Positions 27,372 to 36,163 of a stretch of 64,000 bases of DNA are shown here, piece by piece. Source of the stretch: a candidate division Zixibacteria bacterium SM23_81. GTDB lineage: Bacteria; SM23-81. Where the stretch lies: positions 62,001 to 126,000 of the forward strand of contig LJUY01000003.1 in the NCBI GenBank assembly GCA_001304015.1, in the 5' to 3' direction. The notes below the pieces were generated by a model that was given only the letters and a program-made list of their open reading frames with translations, was not told the DNA's origin and made no database searches. Numbering within the stretch: the stretch's first letter is position 1; every line of letters begins with the position of its first letter. A program made the translations under genes and the position numbers.

Positions 27372-27899
27372 ATGCTCGCTCATACCACAAAACTCGTCCG
27401 CCTCTCCCTTTTGGTCTCCGTGGGTTTGATCCTGTACGTTCTGGAAACTCACATCCCCCAGCCGCTGCCCTGGGCGCGCATCGGGCTGGCCAACATGGCC
27501 ACGCTTATGGCCTTGGTATTGTGGGGATTTTGGGAGGCCTTGGTGGTGGCGCTGGTGCGAACCTTTTTAGGCTCCATCGTCATCGGAACGCTGTTGAGTC
27601 CCGTTTTCCTCTTTGCCCTGTGTGGAGGTCTGGCCAGCCTGGTCTGCATGGGTTTAGCCTATCGATATCTGCGCCCATCGCTTAGCGTTGTGGGGGTGAG
27701 CGTCCTGGGCGCCTTGGCCCATAACCTGACCCAGCTCTTCCTGGCCCATTGGCTCTATATCCAGCGTGGCCAAATCTTCTTCTTGCTACCCTTCCTGCTC
27801 CTGGCCGCGGTTCTCACCGGTTTTTTCGTAGGAGCAGTCGTTTCACTGGCCAGCGCTCGGAGAACCCTGCAGGTCTGGCAAATGGAGACATCGCCGTAG
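27372..27899 (+). CDS. Gx transporter family protein (heptaprenyl diphosphate synthase component I-like)
   Basis: A 175-residue integral membrane protein with about five or six helices. The family signature follows the first helix: PQPLPWARIGLANMATL, then a GGLASL and a late LGALAHNLTQLFLA block. Family members are S-component-like small-molecule transporters; the old name comes from a weak link to heptaprenyl diphosphate synthase. The usual partner, a NusG-domain-II protein, lies upstream across the repeat spacer. Substrate unknown. Confidence 0.8.
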   Translation: MLAHTTKLVRLSLLVSVGLILYVLETHIPQPLPWARIGLANMATLMALVLWGFWEALVVALVRTFLGSIVIGTLLSPVFLFALCGGLASLVCMGLAYRYLRPSLSVVGVSVLGALAHNLTQLFLAHWLYIQRGQIFFLLPFLLLAAVLTGFFVGAVVSLASARRTLQVWQMETSP

Positions 27900-28000
27900 A
27901 GACATCGGTCTGACTGACTCAAGTTTGGTCGAAAAGAGGTTTTCTTGACGGTCAGATGTTATATCTGGCCTTTTTTCAAACGCATGAAGAGATGCATTTG

Positions 28001-29338
28001 ATGAGATCCTTGATCAAGGGCAATTATCGCGAGGTATGGATCCTGGCTTATCCGGCCATTCTGACCATGATGTCCCAGACCATCATGACACTAGTGGATG
28101 CCATGATGGTGGGGCGACTGGGAAAGGTAGAGCTGGGCGCCGTCGGCCTGGCTGGAACTCTGGTGTGGTGCTTTTTCTCCTTTTTCAATGGAACGGTGAG
28201 CAGCGTCAACACCTTCGTGGCCCAGTACTATGGAGCCAAACAGCACTCCAGATGCGGGGTCATCACCTGGCAGGGGATTTACCTGGCCCTGCTCTTTGGG
28301 ATCCTTCTGGCCGTTCTGGGGTATTGGGGCCATGTCTTCTTCGCCCTCATGGGGCCTTCGCCTCAAGTTCGTGAGCTGGGAGCGTCCTATGCCAGAATTC
28401 GGATGTCAGGCGGGGGCTTCTTCGTGGCCTACCTGACCTTATCCTGTTTTTTCCGGGGCATCGGCGACACCAAAACCCCCATGAAGGCGGTTATCGTTGC
28501 CAATGTGATCAACATCGTCTTCGATTACCTATTGATTTTCGGGAAGTTCGGTTTTCCCCGACTGGAGGTGAAGGGTGCCGCCATAGCCACGGTGTTCGCC
28601 AATTTTATAGCCGCAGCGGTTCTGCTGGCTATTTTTATATCCCAGCGCTATTCTCAGCTGTTTGCTTCGCGCCTCAGGTTGCGTTTTCAGTGGAGCGAGA
28701 TGCGACGACTGTTGCGAATCGGCTGCCCCATTGGGGTGCAATACTTCCTGGACATGGGCAGCTTTCTGTTCTTTGCGGCCATTATCGGCAGGATGGGAGA
28801 CGATCCATTGGCCGCCAGTCACATCACCATGCGGCTGCTGCACCTTTCCTTCATGCCGGCCTATGGCATCTCCATCGCCGCCACCTCTCTGGTAGGCCAG
28901 TACATTGGGAGCAAGAGGCCGGAATACGCCATCCTGAGCGGATATACCGCCATAAAGATGGGTCTTTTGTATGCTGTGTTGCTGGCGGTTCTGTTCATCG
29001 CTGTGCCCAAATCTTTGGTGGGCCTGTTTAACAAAAGTACCCAGGTTCTTTACCTGGGGAGCAGAATTCTGCTTTTTGCCGCCCTGTTTCAGGTTTTCGA
29101 CGCAGTGGGCATTATCAGCGCCGGTGGACTCAGGGGAGCGGGGGACACTCGATGGACCATGTTAGTGGGAGTGAGCTATGCATGGCTGCTGTTTGCGCCC
29201 CTGAGCTTTCTTTTCGGCTTAGGCCTGAAGTTGGGAGTTGTGGGAGCCTGGATGGGGGCCACCATTTACATCCTCATTTTCGGCCTAACCCTATTCTGGA
29301 GATTTTGGAGCAAAAGGTGGCTTCAGCTAACGATCTGA
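28001..29338 (+). CDS. MATE family efflux transporter
   Basis: A 445-residue inner-membrane drug/sodium or drug/proton antiporter with twelve predicted helices in two six-helix halves. The N-terminal AYPAILTMMSQTIMTLVDAMMVGRLG and the mid-protein FRGIGDTKTPMKAVIVANV, repeated in the second half as GGLRGAGDTRWTML, are characteristic. The frame is open to 27956; ATG 27992 and 28001 are both possible, and 28001 (MRSLIKGNYREV) is taken as most like family starts. The substrate cannot be told from sequence. Confidence 0.88.
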   Translation: MRSLIKGNYREVWILAYPAILTMMSQTIMTLVDAMMVGRLGKVELGAVGLAGTLVWCFFSFFNGTVSSVNTFVAQYYGAKQHSRCGVITWQGIYLALLFGILLAVLGYWGHVFFALMGPSPQVRELGASYARIRMSGGGFFVAYLTLSCFFRGIGDTKTPMKAVIVANVINIVFDYLLIFGKFGFPRLEVKGAAIATVFANFIAAAVLLAIFISQRYSQLFASRLRLRFQWSEMRRLLRIGCPIGVQYFLDMGSFLFFAAIIGRMGDDPLAASHITMRLLHLSFMPAYGISIAATSLVGQYIGSKRPEYAILSGYTAIKMGLLYAVLLAVLFIAVPKSLVGLFNKSTQVLYLGSRILLFAALFQVFDAVGIISAGGLRGAGDTRWTMLVGVSYAWLLFAPLSFLFGLGLKLGVVGAWMGATIYILIFGLTLFWRFWSKRWLQLTI

Positions 29339-29355
29339 GAACTTCCAGTGAATTC

Positions 29356-31287
29356 ATGACGAAGAGAAGCATTCAGGGGAGGAATCTGGCTTGGAGTGTG
29401 GGCATTTTCTCTATCGCCATGGTCTTGAGGTTCCTGTACCAGTGGGAAATCAAGGATCATCCCCTCTCCCGGCAGCTCTTTCTGGACCCCGCCTTTTACG
29501 ATCGTTGGGCTCGAGCCATCGCGGCTGGAGATTGGCTGGGCCAGGGAGTTTTTTATGCCAATCCCCTGTATCCCTACTTCTTGGCCTTGATCTACCGCTG
29601 CTGTGGATATAGCCTCTTCCTTGTCAAGCTGTTCCAGTCGGTGCTGGGCGGGCTGACCTGTTGGATGATCGCCCTCATCGGACGGCAGATTTTCGATCGG
29701 GCCACAGGCATCCTATCCGGCCTGATGGCTGCGCTTTATGCTCCCTTCATCTTTTACGAGGGAACCCTGACCATCTCCACCTTGGGGATGTTTCTCTCCC
29801 TCCTGACGGTTTTCCTTTTGCTGCGGAGCGCAGAGATTGGTCCCTGGCGATCCTTTGGAGCAGGCGCTGTTTGGGGTCTTCGAGCCCTGGCACGTTTTGA
29901 CCTCACCTTCTTAGCTGCCGCGATCTGGCTTCTTGCCAACAGGGACGAGAGGACCTTCCACCGCAGACTCAAATTGGCTGCGCTTTTTTGTTTGGGGGTA
30001 ACGGTGATCATTCTTCCCGTATCAGCACGGAACTTCTTGGTAGAAGGGAAATTGGTGGCCATCACCGCTCATGGTGGGGAAACTTTCTACGGGGGGAACA
30101 ATCCCTGGGCTTCCGGCAGCTATGCTCCGCCCCCAGGGGTGCGTCCGGGGCCCGAATATGAACATGAGGATTTCCGCAGGTTGGCCAGCGAGAAGTTAGG
30201 TCGTGAGCTGAGCCTGTCCGAATCTTCCTCCTACTGGCTGGACCAGGCCATGGCTTTCATCAGGGATCATCCCGGACGATATGCTCGACTTCAGCTTAAA
30301 AAACTATTGCTTTTCTGGGGACCAGGGGAGATACCCGACAATCGTAACTTTCACTTTTTCAGAAGATTCTCGATAGTTCTGCGGTTGCCCCTGTTGAACT
30401 TCGGAATCCTCTGTCCCGTTGCCCTCTTGGGGCTGCTCTTGGAGCTGAGAAACTGGCGACGATCACTGCTTCTCTATATGCAGATTTTTCTGTCCATGCT
30501 CTCTGTGCTGTTTTTCTTCGTCCTGGCCCGTTATAGATTGCCGACGGTGCCGTTTTTAATGCTATTTGCCGCCTATGCGCTTCACTGGTCCTTTAGGAGC
30601 TGGAGAGATAGGAGATGGAGATTTCTACTAGTCTGTTGGATTCCCACTTGCTCGCTGCTCATATTTTTCGCGCTCCAGACCCGCGGTCTGTCCCAGACGG
30701 GATTCGAGAGCCGTTACGAAACTCTGGGAGTGGCTCTTATACGAGAGGGACGAGTGGATGAGGGCATAAGCGAGTTGGAGAGCGTGATCCGGTTGAATCC
30801 TCGACGCGTCACCACCCACTTCAACTTAGGGGTGGCATACCTGGAGGAGAAGGGCAACTACCGCTTAGCGGCCCAGAAGTTCAAGGAGGTGGTTGGACTT
30901 CAGGACGACTATCCTCAGGCTCACTACATGTTGGCAAAGGCCTATGAGGGAATGAGGCGGACCCAAGAGGCGGCTGAGGAATTTCGCAGGGAACTGGATT
31001 TCTGGCCGGAGGATACCTCGACACGGTTGTCCCTGGGCATGGCCTATGTGAAATTGGAACAGTGGGTTGAAGCGGAGGTACAGTTTCGGAAGCTCATAGA
31101 AAAGGAGCCTGACAAGGTGTTAGGCCATCAACTGTTGGGCAACGTGCTGTATCTTCAGGGGAGACCTAAGGAGGCTGCGGCAAGTTGGGAGAGAGCCGTG
31201 CAGCTGAATCCATCGGATGAGGAGTTGAGAAAGGGCCTGGAGACTTTGAGAGAACGGATGTCTTCTCAAGATGGATCAACCCCTTAG
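29356..31287 (+). CDS. GT39-like membrane glycosyltransferase with C-terminal TPR repeats
   Basis: A 643-residue inner-membrane protein. The first 430 residues hold about eleven hydrophobic segments of the ArnT/PMT (GT39) kind, with a periplasmic acidic loop early on (DPAFYDRWARAI; Asp is the usual catalytic residue) and YPYFLALIY after it. From about residue 445 there are four tetratricopeptide repeats (ALIREGRVDEGISELESVI, FNLGVAYLEEKGNY and so on). It is probably a lipid-linked sugar transferase acting on proteins or glycans, with the TPR part as a binding platform in the cytoplasm or periplasm. The frame runs upstream into the MATE gene; ATG 29356 is the first sensible start. Confidence 0.75.
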   Translation: MTKRSIQGRNLAWSVGIFSIAMVLRFLYQWEIKDHPLSRQLFLDPAFYDRWARAIAAGDWLGQGVFYANPLYPYFLALIYRCCGYSLFLVKLFQSVLGGLTCWMIALIGRQIFDRATGILSGLMAALYAPFIFYEGTLTISTLGMFLSLLTVFLLLRSAEIGPWRSFGAGAVWGLRALARFDLTFLAAAIWLLANRDERTFHRRLKLAALFCLGVTVIILPVSARNFLVEGKLVAITAHGGETFYGGNNPWASGSYAPPPGVRPGPEYEHEDFRRLASEKLGRELSLSESSSYWLDQAMAFIRDHPGRYARLQLKKLLLFWGPGEIPDNRNFHFFRRFSIVLRLPLLNFGILCPVALLGLLLELRNWRRSLLLYMQIFLSMLSVLFFFVLARYRLPTVPFLMLFAAYALHWSFRSWRDRRWRFLLVCWIPTCSLLIFFALQTRGLSQTGFESRYETLGVALIREGRVDEGISELESVIRLNPRRVTTHFNLGVAYLEEKGNYRLAAQKFKEVVGLQDDYPQAHYMLAKAYEGMRRTQEAAEEFRRELDFWPEDTSTRLSLGMAYVKLEQWVEAEVQFRKLIEKEPDKVLGHQLLGNVLYLQGRPKEAAASWERAVQLNPSDEELRKGLETLRERMSSQDGSTP

Positions 31288-31328
31288 GTTCTGTGAGAAA
31301 GATTCATTCACAGGCAAAAATTTTTTTC

Positions 31329-31357
31329 TTGACATTTGCACAAATGTGCAGTAGATT
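31329..31357 (+). promoter_or_regulatory. lexA promoter with embedded self-operator
   Basis: TTGACA (31329-31334), a 17-nt spacer and TAGATT (31352-31357). The spacer contains the perfect-armed palindrome TGCACA-AA-TGTGCA (31337-31350). This fits TGCNC-N4-GTGCA, the LexA box I recall for Fibrobacter succinogenes (from memory, not checked). A repressor bound there would block both promoter elements, the expected layout for LexA autoregulation. Confidence 0.75.
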
Positions 31358-31438
31358 GGGGTGACTCGAGGATATTCATATGACAAAGAGCTTTGGCATT
31401 GGATCTTAGAAGAAACACACTGGGGAGGTGAAATTTTA

Positions 31439-32056
31439 ATGACTGTTACGCTCACAACGAGACAGAAGCAGGCTCTGGATTTCATCGCCGAATCTGCCCG
31501 GGAGAGGGGCTGCCCGCCCACGATCCGGGAGATTGGGGATGCTCTGGGTATCAGTTCCACCAATGGGGTCAGATATGTGCTCGATGCGTTAGTTCGGAAG
31601 GGCCATATCCGGCGTAGGCCCAATATCTCACGGGGAATTGAGCTGGTCACAGGTCATCTACCCAATAATTTAAGAGCGGTCCCTGTGGTGGGACGAGTGG
31701 CTGCCGGGGAGCCCATCCTGGCCCAGGAGAACATCGAGGAGTATTTTTTCTTGGACAGTTCTTTTCTCACCTCCGGAGAGATCTTCGCTTTGCGGGTCAA
31801 GGGGGAGAGCATGATGGACGCCGGCATCTTGGATGGCGATATCGTCTTTGCTCGGCAACAGCCGTCTGCCGAGAGAGGTGACATCGTGGTGGCCATCATC
31901 GGCGAGGAGGCCACGGTAAAACGATTCTATCCCGAGAATGGCCGGGTTCGTCTGGAACCAGCCAACTCGTCTTATGGTCCCATTGTGGTGGACAGTGGCA
32001 CGCCCGGGTTCCATATCGCTGGCAGGGTCGTTGGCTTAATCAGAAGAGTGAAATAA
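31439..32056 (+). CDS. lexA: LexA repressor
   Basis: A 205-residue SOS repressor with autoprotease. The N-terminal winged helix has the typical PPTIREIGDALGISSTNGVR; the cleavage site is Ala89-Gly90 (RVAAGEP), the catalytic Ser124 lies in KGESMMDAG and Lys161 in EEATVKRF. The frame is open upstream to 31361, but ATG 31439 is preceded by GGAGGTG at good spacing and gives the normal LexA start. A LexA-type operator lies in its own promoter. The downstream radical SAM genes follow at 47 nt and may share the SOS control. Confidence 0.96.
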   Translation: MTVTLTTRQKQALDFIAESARERGCPPTIREIGDALGISSTNGVRYVLDALVRKGHIRRRPNISRGIELVTGHLPNNLRAVPVVGRVAAGEPILAQENIEEYFFLDSSFLTSGEIFALRVKGESMMDAGILDGDIVFARQQPSAERGDIVVAIIGEEATVKRFYPENGRVRLEPANSSYGPIVVDSGTPGFHIAGRVVGLIRRVK

Positions 32057-32103
32057 TTACTTATTAATTAAAATATTATAGCATTCACTTAAGAAGTTAG
32101 TTG

Positions 32104-32958
32104 ATGAAGAACTCTCCATATTTACCCGACCATACGGCGAAGAACCCGATTGTACGGGAGATAGAGTGTGTCTCCCTGCTTAACAGATCCCGAATTCCAT
32201 CGGTGGATTATGCTCTCAATCCATACACCGGCTGTGAGCACGGTTGTATCTACTGCTACTCAGATTTCATGAGGCGATTTCGGCGACATGGGGAAGAGTG
32301 GGGCCAGTTTGTGGATGTCAAGGTGAATGCTCCTGGGGTACTGCGTCGGCAGCTATCCCGATCCCAGCCGGGTCTGGTATCTCTCAGCACCGTCACCGAT
32401 CCCTACCAACCTCTGGAGAGACGATATGAGCTGACCAGGGCTTGTCTCCAGGAGCTGATCAAATCTCAATTTCCTGTCTCCATTCTGACCAAATCGGCTC
32501 TGGTGTTGCGCGATTTGGATCTATTGGTGAAGCTGGATGAGGTCGATGTGGGCTTGACCATCACAACCCTGGATGAGGGATTGAGGGAGGATTTTGAACC
32601 CCGGGCTGACTCCATCCAGGAACGTCTTCGCGCCCTGAGGAAGCTATCTGCGGTGGGAGTCCAGACGTGGGTTTTCTTCGGACCGGTTTTGCCTTTTTTC
32701 TCGGATAGACGGGAGATCATCGATGATATGCTGGCCACATTCCGAGACTGTGGCGCCCAGCACGTCCTGGTGGACCGTCTGAATTTCTATCCCCGGGTCT
32801 GGCACCGGATGAGGACAATGCTCATAGAACATTTCCCAGAACAACTAGAATATTATGAAGCAGTTAGAAGAGATATTGAAAGTTATTCCTTAAGCTTAAA
32901 GAGGACTGTTCAGTGGGAGTCGACTCGACAAAGTATGACTTGTGAGATTATCTTCTAG
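32104..32958 (+). CDS. SPL-family radical SAM protein
   Basis: A 284-residue radical SAM protein of the spore photoproduct lyase-like group (COG1533). The 4Fe-4S motif is CEHGCIYC at residues 44-51 (CxxxCxxC), preceded by the group's NPYTG. LVSLSTVTDPYQPLER and SILTKSALVLRDLDLL match group motifs for the barrel. True spore photoproduct lyase repairs a thymine dimer; members next to lexA are suspected repair enzymes but unproven. The TTG at 32101 precedes ATG 32104, which is preferred. The next gene starts 1 nt after its stop. Confidence 0.82.
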   Translation: MKNSPYLPDHTAKNPIVREIECVSLLNRSRIPSVDYALNPYTGCEHGCIYCYSDFMRRFRRHGEEWGQFVDVKVNAPGVLRRQLSRSQPGLVSLSTVTDPYQPLERRYELTRACLQELIKSQFPVSILTKSALVLRDLDLLVKLDEVDVGLTITTLDEGLREDFEPRADSIQERLRALRKLSAVGVQTWVFFGPVLPFFSDRREIIDDMLATFRDCGAQHVLVDRLNFYPRVWHRMRTMLIEHFPEQLEYYEAVRRDIESYSLSLKRTVQWESTRQSMTCEIIF

Positions 32959-32959
32959 A

Positions 32960-33277
32960 ATGAAACGAACTCAAAACCAGTTCTATTCAGATGAAATTCA
33001 GGTCAGCGCGGCTGAGAAGCCTGGAGCTCCAAGTGCTTTCATCTGGCGGGGCAAGGAATATCGCATCCAAGAGATCTGGGGGGAGTGGCCAGATTACAGT
33101 TTCGGCTCGGCACCGAAAGGGCGTTGGTGGCAACGACGGCATCGCACATACTTTCGCGTAGTCACAGACGAGGGGGAGGTCTTCGAGATCTATCTGGACC
33201 GGAGTGGTGGACGCAAAAAGTGGTTTTTGTACCGAAGGCTGAAGACTTCCTCGCGAAGCAAAAATGAAGGGGGATGA
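32960..33277 (+). CDS. DUF6504-like small protein
   Basis: A 105-residue protein with the family's aromatic pattern: PSAFIWRGKEYRIQEIWGEW, then WWQRRHRTYFRVVTDEGEVF and KKWFLYR. In actinobacteria related small proteins lie with dnaE2/imuB translesion genes, so association with LexA is in keeping. The function is unknown. It begins 1 nt after the SPL-like gene and overlaps the next gene by 4 nt, so three radical-SAM-cassette genes appear to be one translation unit. Confidence 0.6.
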   Translation: MKRTQNQFYSDEIQVSAAEKPGAPSAFIWRGKEYRIQEIWGEWPDYSFGSAPKGRWWQRRHRTYFRVVTDEGEVFEIYLDRSGGRKKWFLYRRLKTSSRSKNEGG

Positions 33278-34473
33278 GAGCCAGGTTGGACGCGCTTCAG
33301 AAGATACAAACCCTAGGGGAGTCTGCCCAGTATGATCTGGCCTGCGCCTGCGGAGGCACGGGACGCTCTAGAGGACCATACGGTCGGTGGATCTACCCCA
33401 GCGCCCTGCCCGATGGAAAAAGGGTCTTTTTGTTTAAGGTCCTTCTCTCCAACGTCTGCATCAACGATTGCCAGTACTGTGCCAACCGAGCTCAGCGGCC
33501 CTTCTCCAGAACTTCCTTCGGCGTTGATGAGCTGGCCAACTCGTTCATGCACCTCTGGGCTCAGGGGCGAGTAGGGGGGCTCTTTCTCAGCTCAGGAGTT
33601 ATGCGAGGGGTTGACGTCACAATGGAGCGGATGATAAAAGTGGTGGAGATCCTCAGGCTGAAACATCGTTTTCGGGGATACATCCACTTGAAGATCTTGC
33701 CCGGAGCGCGTTTCAGCTTAGTGGAACGGGCCGTGCAGCTTGCCACCCGGGTGTCGGTAAATCTGGAGGCACCCAATCAAGAGAGGCTCTCCCGCATCGC
33801 TGGAGAAAAGGATTTCAATGAGGATTTGCTGTTGAGAATGAAGTGGGCACAGACCATCATACAAAAGGACTTCGCCGCCACTACCAAGAGCCAAACCACC
33901 CAGTTCGTGGTGGGCGCTGCCGGTGAGTCAGATCAAGAGATCCTGGGGCAAACGGACCGTCTTTACCGGGAGATGGATTTGGCCAGGGTTTACTTCAGTG
34001 CCTTTCAGCCGGTCTCACAGACCCCGCTGGAGGACCAAAGACCCACACCGCCCCTTCGGGAGCATCGCCTCTATCAGGCCGATTCTCTGCTGAGGCGATA
34101 TGGCTTTCATGTCCGGGAGCTGGTCTTCGATGTGCAGGGGAATCTCCCCGCAGCCGCTGATCCCAAGATGATCTGGGCTCGGAGCCACCCCGAACACTTT
34201 CCGGTGGAAGTCAATAAGGCTGACAAGAGTCAACTTCTACGAGTTCCCGGAATCGGGCCCAGATCGGCGAGAAATATCGTGAGTATGCGAACCAAAAACA
34301 AGTTTCTCAGATTAGAGGAGCTTAAGAGTGCTGGAGTTTGGGTCAAGCGGGCGGCCCCTTTTCTCATTGTGAACGGTCGCCGGAAGGCTTCCCTCCAGCG
34401 AGATCTGTTCGACGAGATAAAGCCGACATTAAGCTATTCCTCACCAATCCGGGGCCTTTTCGTCCCCGCGTGA
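33274..34473 (+). CDS. putative DNA modification/repair radical SAM protein with HhH domain
   Basis: A 399-residue protein resembling the TIGR03916 family, usually found with a uracil-DNA-glycosylase-type partner. The cluster motif is VCINDCQYC (C62, C66, C69), two extra Cys lie in DLACACG (C24, C26), and GGLFLSSGVMRGVDVTMERM is a family stretch. Residues 313-340 form a helix-hairpin-helix (LLRVPGIGPRSARNIV), which suggests DNA binding. The expected UDG partner is not in the window. Its start overlaps the DUF6504-like stop. Likely role: repair of a damaged or modified base under LexA control (inference). Confidence 0.82.
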   Translation: MRARLDALQKIQTLGESAQYDLACACGGTGRSRGPYGRWIYPSALPDGKRVFLFKVLLSNVCINDCQYCANRAQRPFSRTSFGVDELANSFMHLWAQGRVGGLFLSSGVMRGVDVTMERMIKVVEILRLKHRFRGYIHLKILPGARFSLVERAVQLATRVSVNLEAPNQERLSRIAGEKDFNEDLLLRMKWAQTIIQKDFAATTKSQTTQFVVGAAGESDQEILGQTDRLYREMDLARVYFSAFQPVSQTPLEDQRPTPPLREHRLYQADSLLRRYGFHVRELVFDVQGNLPAAADPKMIWARSHPEHFPVEVNKADKSQLLRVPGIGPRSARNIVSMRTKNKFLRLEELKSAGVWVKRAAPFLIVNGRRKASLQRDLFDEIKPTLSYSSPIRGLFVPA

Positions 34474-34516
34474 AGCTGGGATCTTTTTCTAGCGGGTATT
34501 TGCTCAGGAGATGCCC

Positions 34517-35245
34517 ATGAACTGTTCTCCTAACTGTCCTCGTTGGTTCGTCGTTTCCATTTTTTTCCTGGTGCTGGGAGGGGTGGTCATGAGCTGTCGG
34601 CAAAACCACCAATACCAGGATCTTCGCAAGCAGATGGTCAAGGGGCAGATTGCCACCAGGGGAGTGGCGGATGAGAACGTCCTGGCGGCCATGCGCAAAG
34701 TTCCTCGCCACGAGTTCGTCCCGGAGGGTCTGCGGCAGGCCGCCTATGATGATCGCCCGCTGCCCATCGGGTCAGGTCAGACCATCTCTCAACCTTACAT
34801 CGTTGCTTTAATGACTGAGGTCTTACGTATCGCCCCAGGTGAGAAGGTGTTGGAGATTGGCACCGGATCGGGATACCAGGCGGCTATTCTGGCGGAGTTA
34901 ACCGATCAGGTGTACACCATCGAGATCTTGGAGGATCTGGGGCATAGGGCCGAGCAGACATTACGACGATTGGGATATTCCCAAGTGGAAGTCAAGATTG
35001 GGGATGGCTATCTGGGATGGGAGGAACACGCCCCATTCGACGCTATCATCGTCACCTGCGCCCCGGATCATATTCCCAAGCCCTTGGTCGATCAGTTGGT
35101 TGAGGGGGGCAGAATGGTCATACCTGTGGGACGAGGGTATGGTCAGGAGCTTTATCTCGTTGAGAAGAAGGAGGGCCAGATCCGCCAGAGAGGCATCATC
35201 CCCGTGCTGTTTGTGCCCATGACCGGGGAGCACACTGAGCCGTGA
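34517..35245 (+). CDS. pcm: protein-L-isoaspartate O-methyltransferase, predicted lipoprotein
   Basis: A 242-residue enzyme that methylates isoaspartyl residues in damaged proteins, starting their repair. The methyltransferase core is standard: RHEFVP, GSGQTISQPYIVALM, then EIGTGSGYQAAIL for SAM binding and VTCAPDHIPKPLVDQL. Unlike cytoplasmic Pcm it has a hydrophobic start (WFVVSIFFLVLGGVVMSC) ending in a loose lipobox at Cys27, so it is probably tethered in the periplasm. SAM is not expected there, which makes the topology odd. ATG 34517 has AGGAG at 6 nt; ATG 34511 would be too close. Confidence 0.85.
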   Translation: MNCSPNCPRWFVVSIFFLVLGGVVMSCRQNHQYQDLRKQMVKGQIATRGVADENVLAAMRKVPRHEFVPEGLRQAAYDDRPLPIGSGQTISQPYIVALMTEVLRIAPGEKVLEIGTGSGYQAAILAELTDQVYTIEILEDLGHRAEQTLRRLGYSQVEVKIGDGYLGWEEHAPFDAIIVTCAPDHIPKPLVDQLVEGGRMVIPVGRGYGQELYLVEKKEGQIRQRGIIPVLFVPMTGEHTEP

Positions 35246-35689
35246 TCGTGCTGCGCGTTGCGTAAAAAACCGAGACTCGAGACTCGTGAAAAGCCGGGAT
35301 TCGGGAACCGGGATCCGTGAAAACCCGAGACTCGAGATTCGAGACTTGAGAAGACCGTAATGCGTAATACGTAAGAGGTTGTATTTCCACTTACACACTT
35401 TTTCGCTTTCACGCGTTCACGGGGTTTGGTTTTTTAGGGGGAAGCAGGGATGTAGGGTCTGCCTCCTGCCTCCTGCTTTATGGGGTGGCTAGGGGAGGGG
35501 ATTGCCATTGCTATTGCCATTGCCACTGGGGAGGAGGCACTGCCTCCTGCTTACTACCTCCTACCACCGTGGTGGTGGAGAAGGGAGGCGGCCCATCGTT
35601 TTCCCTTGACAATCCACGTTGAAGTCCTATATTGACATTAAAAAAGAATATCACTTTGGCCGCGAGCATGGAAATCCATGGGAAGGCCT
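35246..35689. repeat. spacer with modular short-motif tract and promoter
   Basis: No gene seen. From 35265 it runs through GAGACTCG blocks, GGGATTCGGGAACC-type blocks, a GCGTAATACG block, a CTGCCTCC tract (about 35460-35478 and 35540-35560) and CCATTGCCATTG (about 35500-35535). The same modules in other orders occur at 40500 and 43915. The PTS IIA promoter lies at 35606-35633. Confidence 0.6.
35606..35633 (+). promoter_or_regulatory. sigma70-like promoter for PTS IIA gene
   Basis: TTGACA (35606-35611), a 16-nt spacer and TATATT (35628-35633), about 55 nt before the start codon. Confidence 0.6.
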
Positions 35690-36163
35690 ATGACCAATCG
35701 GGAATTTTTAGCTCTCTTTGAGAAGGAGCTTTATATACCGGAGCTTGATGCAGGCAACAAGCAAGAGGTTCTCGAAGAGTTCGTTGAACTGCTCCATAGA
35801 GAGGAGAGGGTTTTCGATAAGGATATTGTTCTGGACATGCTCCTAAAGCGAGAGAACCTCGGCAGCACAGCTTTGGGTAATGGTCTGGCCATTCCTCATG
35901 GACGGACACTGACCACCAGGAAGCTGGTGGTCGCTTTTGGCAAGTGCACCCAGGGATTGGATTTCGACGCCCCCGATGGCAAGCCGGTGCACTTGTTTTT
36001 TTTGATCATCGCACCCTATCGGGAGAAGCAGGACCAGTATCTGCCCACCTTGGGAAAGATCGCGGAGTTCTTTCGCAAGAAAAGACTAAGAGAAAAGGTT
36101 TTGCAGGTATCCAATTTTGAGGAGTTCGTGGATGTCCTCTCCTCAGAAGCAGAGTCCGCGTGA
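35690..36163 (+). CDS. PTS fructose/mannitol-type EIIA domain protein
   Basis: A 157-residue single-domain IIA protein. The phosphoryl-accepting His70 lies in GNGLAIPHGRT, with the usual REN(L)GST before it and HLFFLIIAPY after it. No PTS permease is nearby, so a regulatory role, like PtsN, is more likely than sugar uptake. ATG 35678 is in frame; ATG 35690 (MTNREFLALFEKE) agrees better with the family start and has GGGAAGG upstream. The zinc-ribbon gene begins inside its last codons. Confidence 0.8.
   Translation: MTNREFLALFEKELYIPELDAGNKQEVLEEFVELLHREERVFDKDIVLDMLLKRENLGSTALGNGLAIPHGRTLTTRKLVVAFGKCTQGLDFDAPDGKPVHLFFLIIAPYREKQDQYLPTLGKIAEFFRKKRLREKVLQVSNFEEFVDVLSSEAESA

Noticed and set aside
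35265-35560. CRISPR-like repeat array
   Set aside because: Repeats are short, degenerate and head to tail without uniform spacers, and no cas gene is present.
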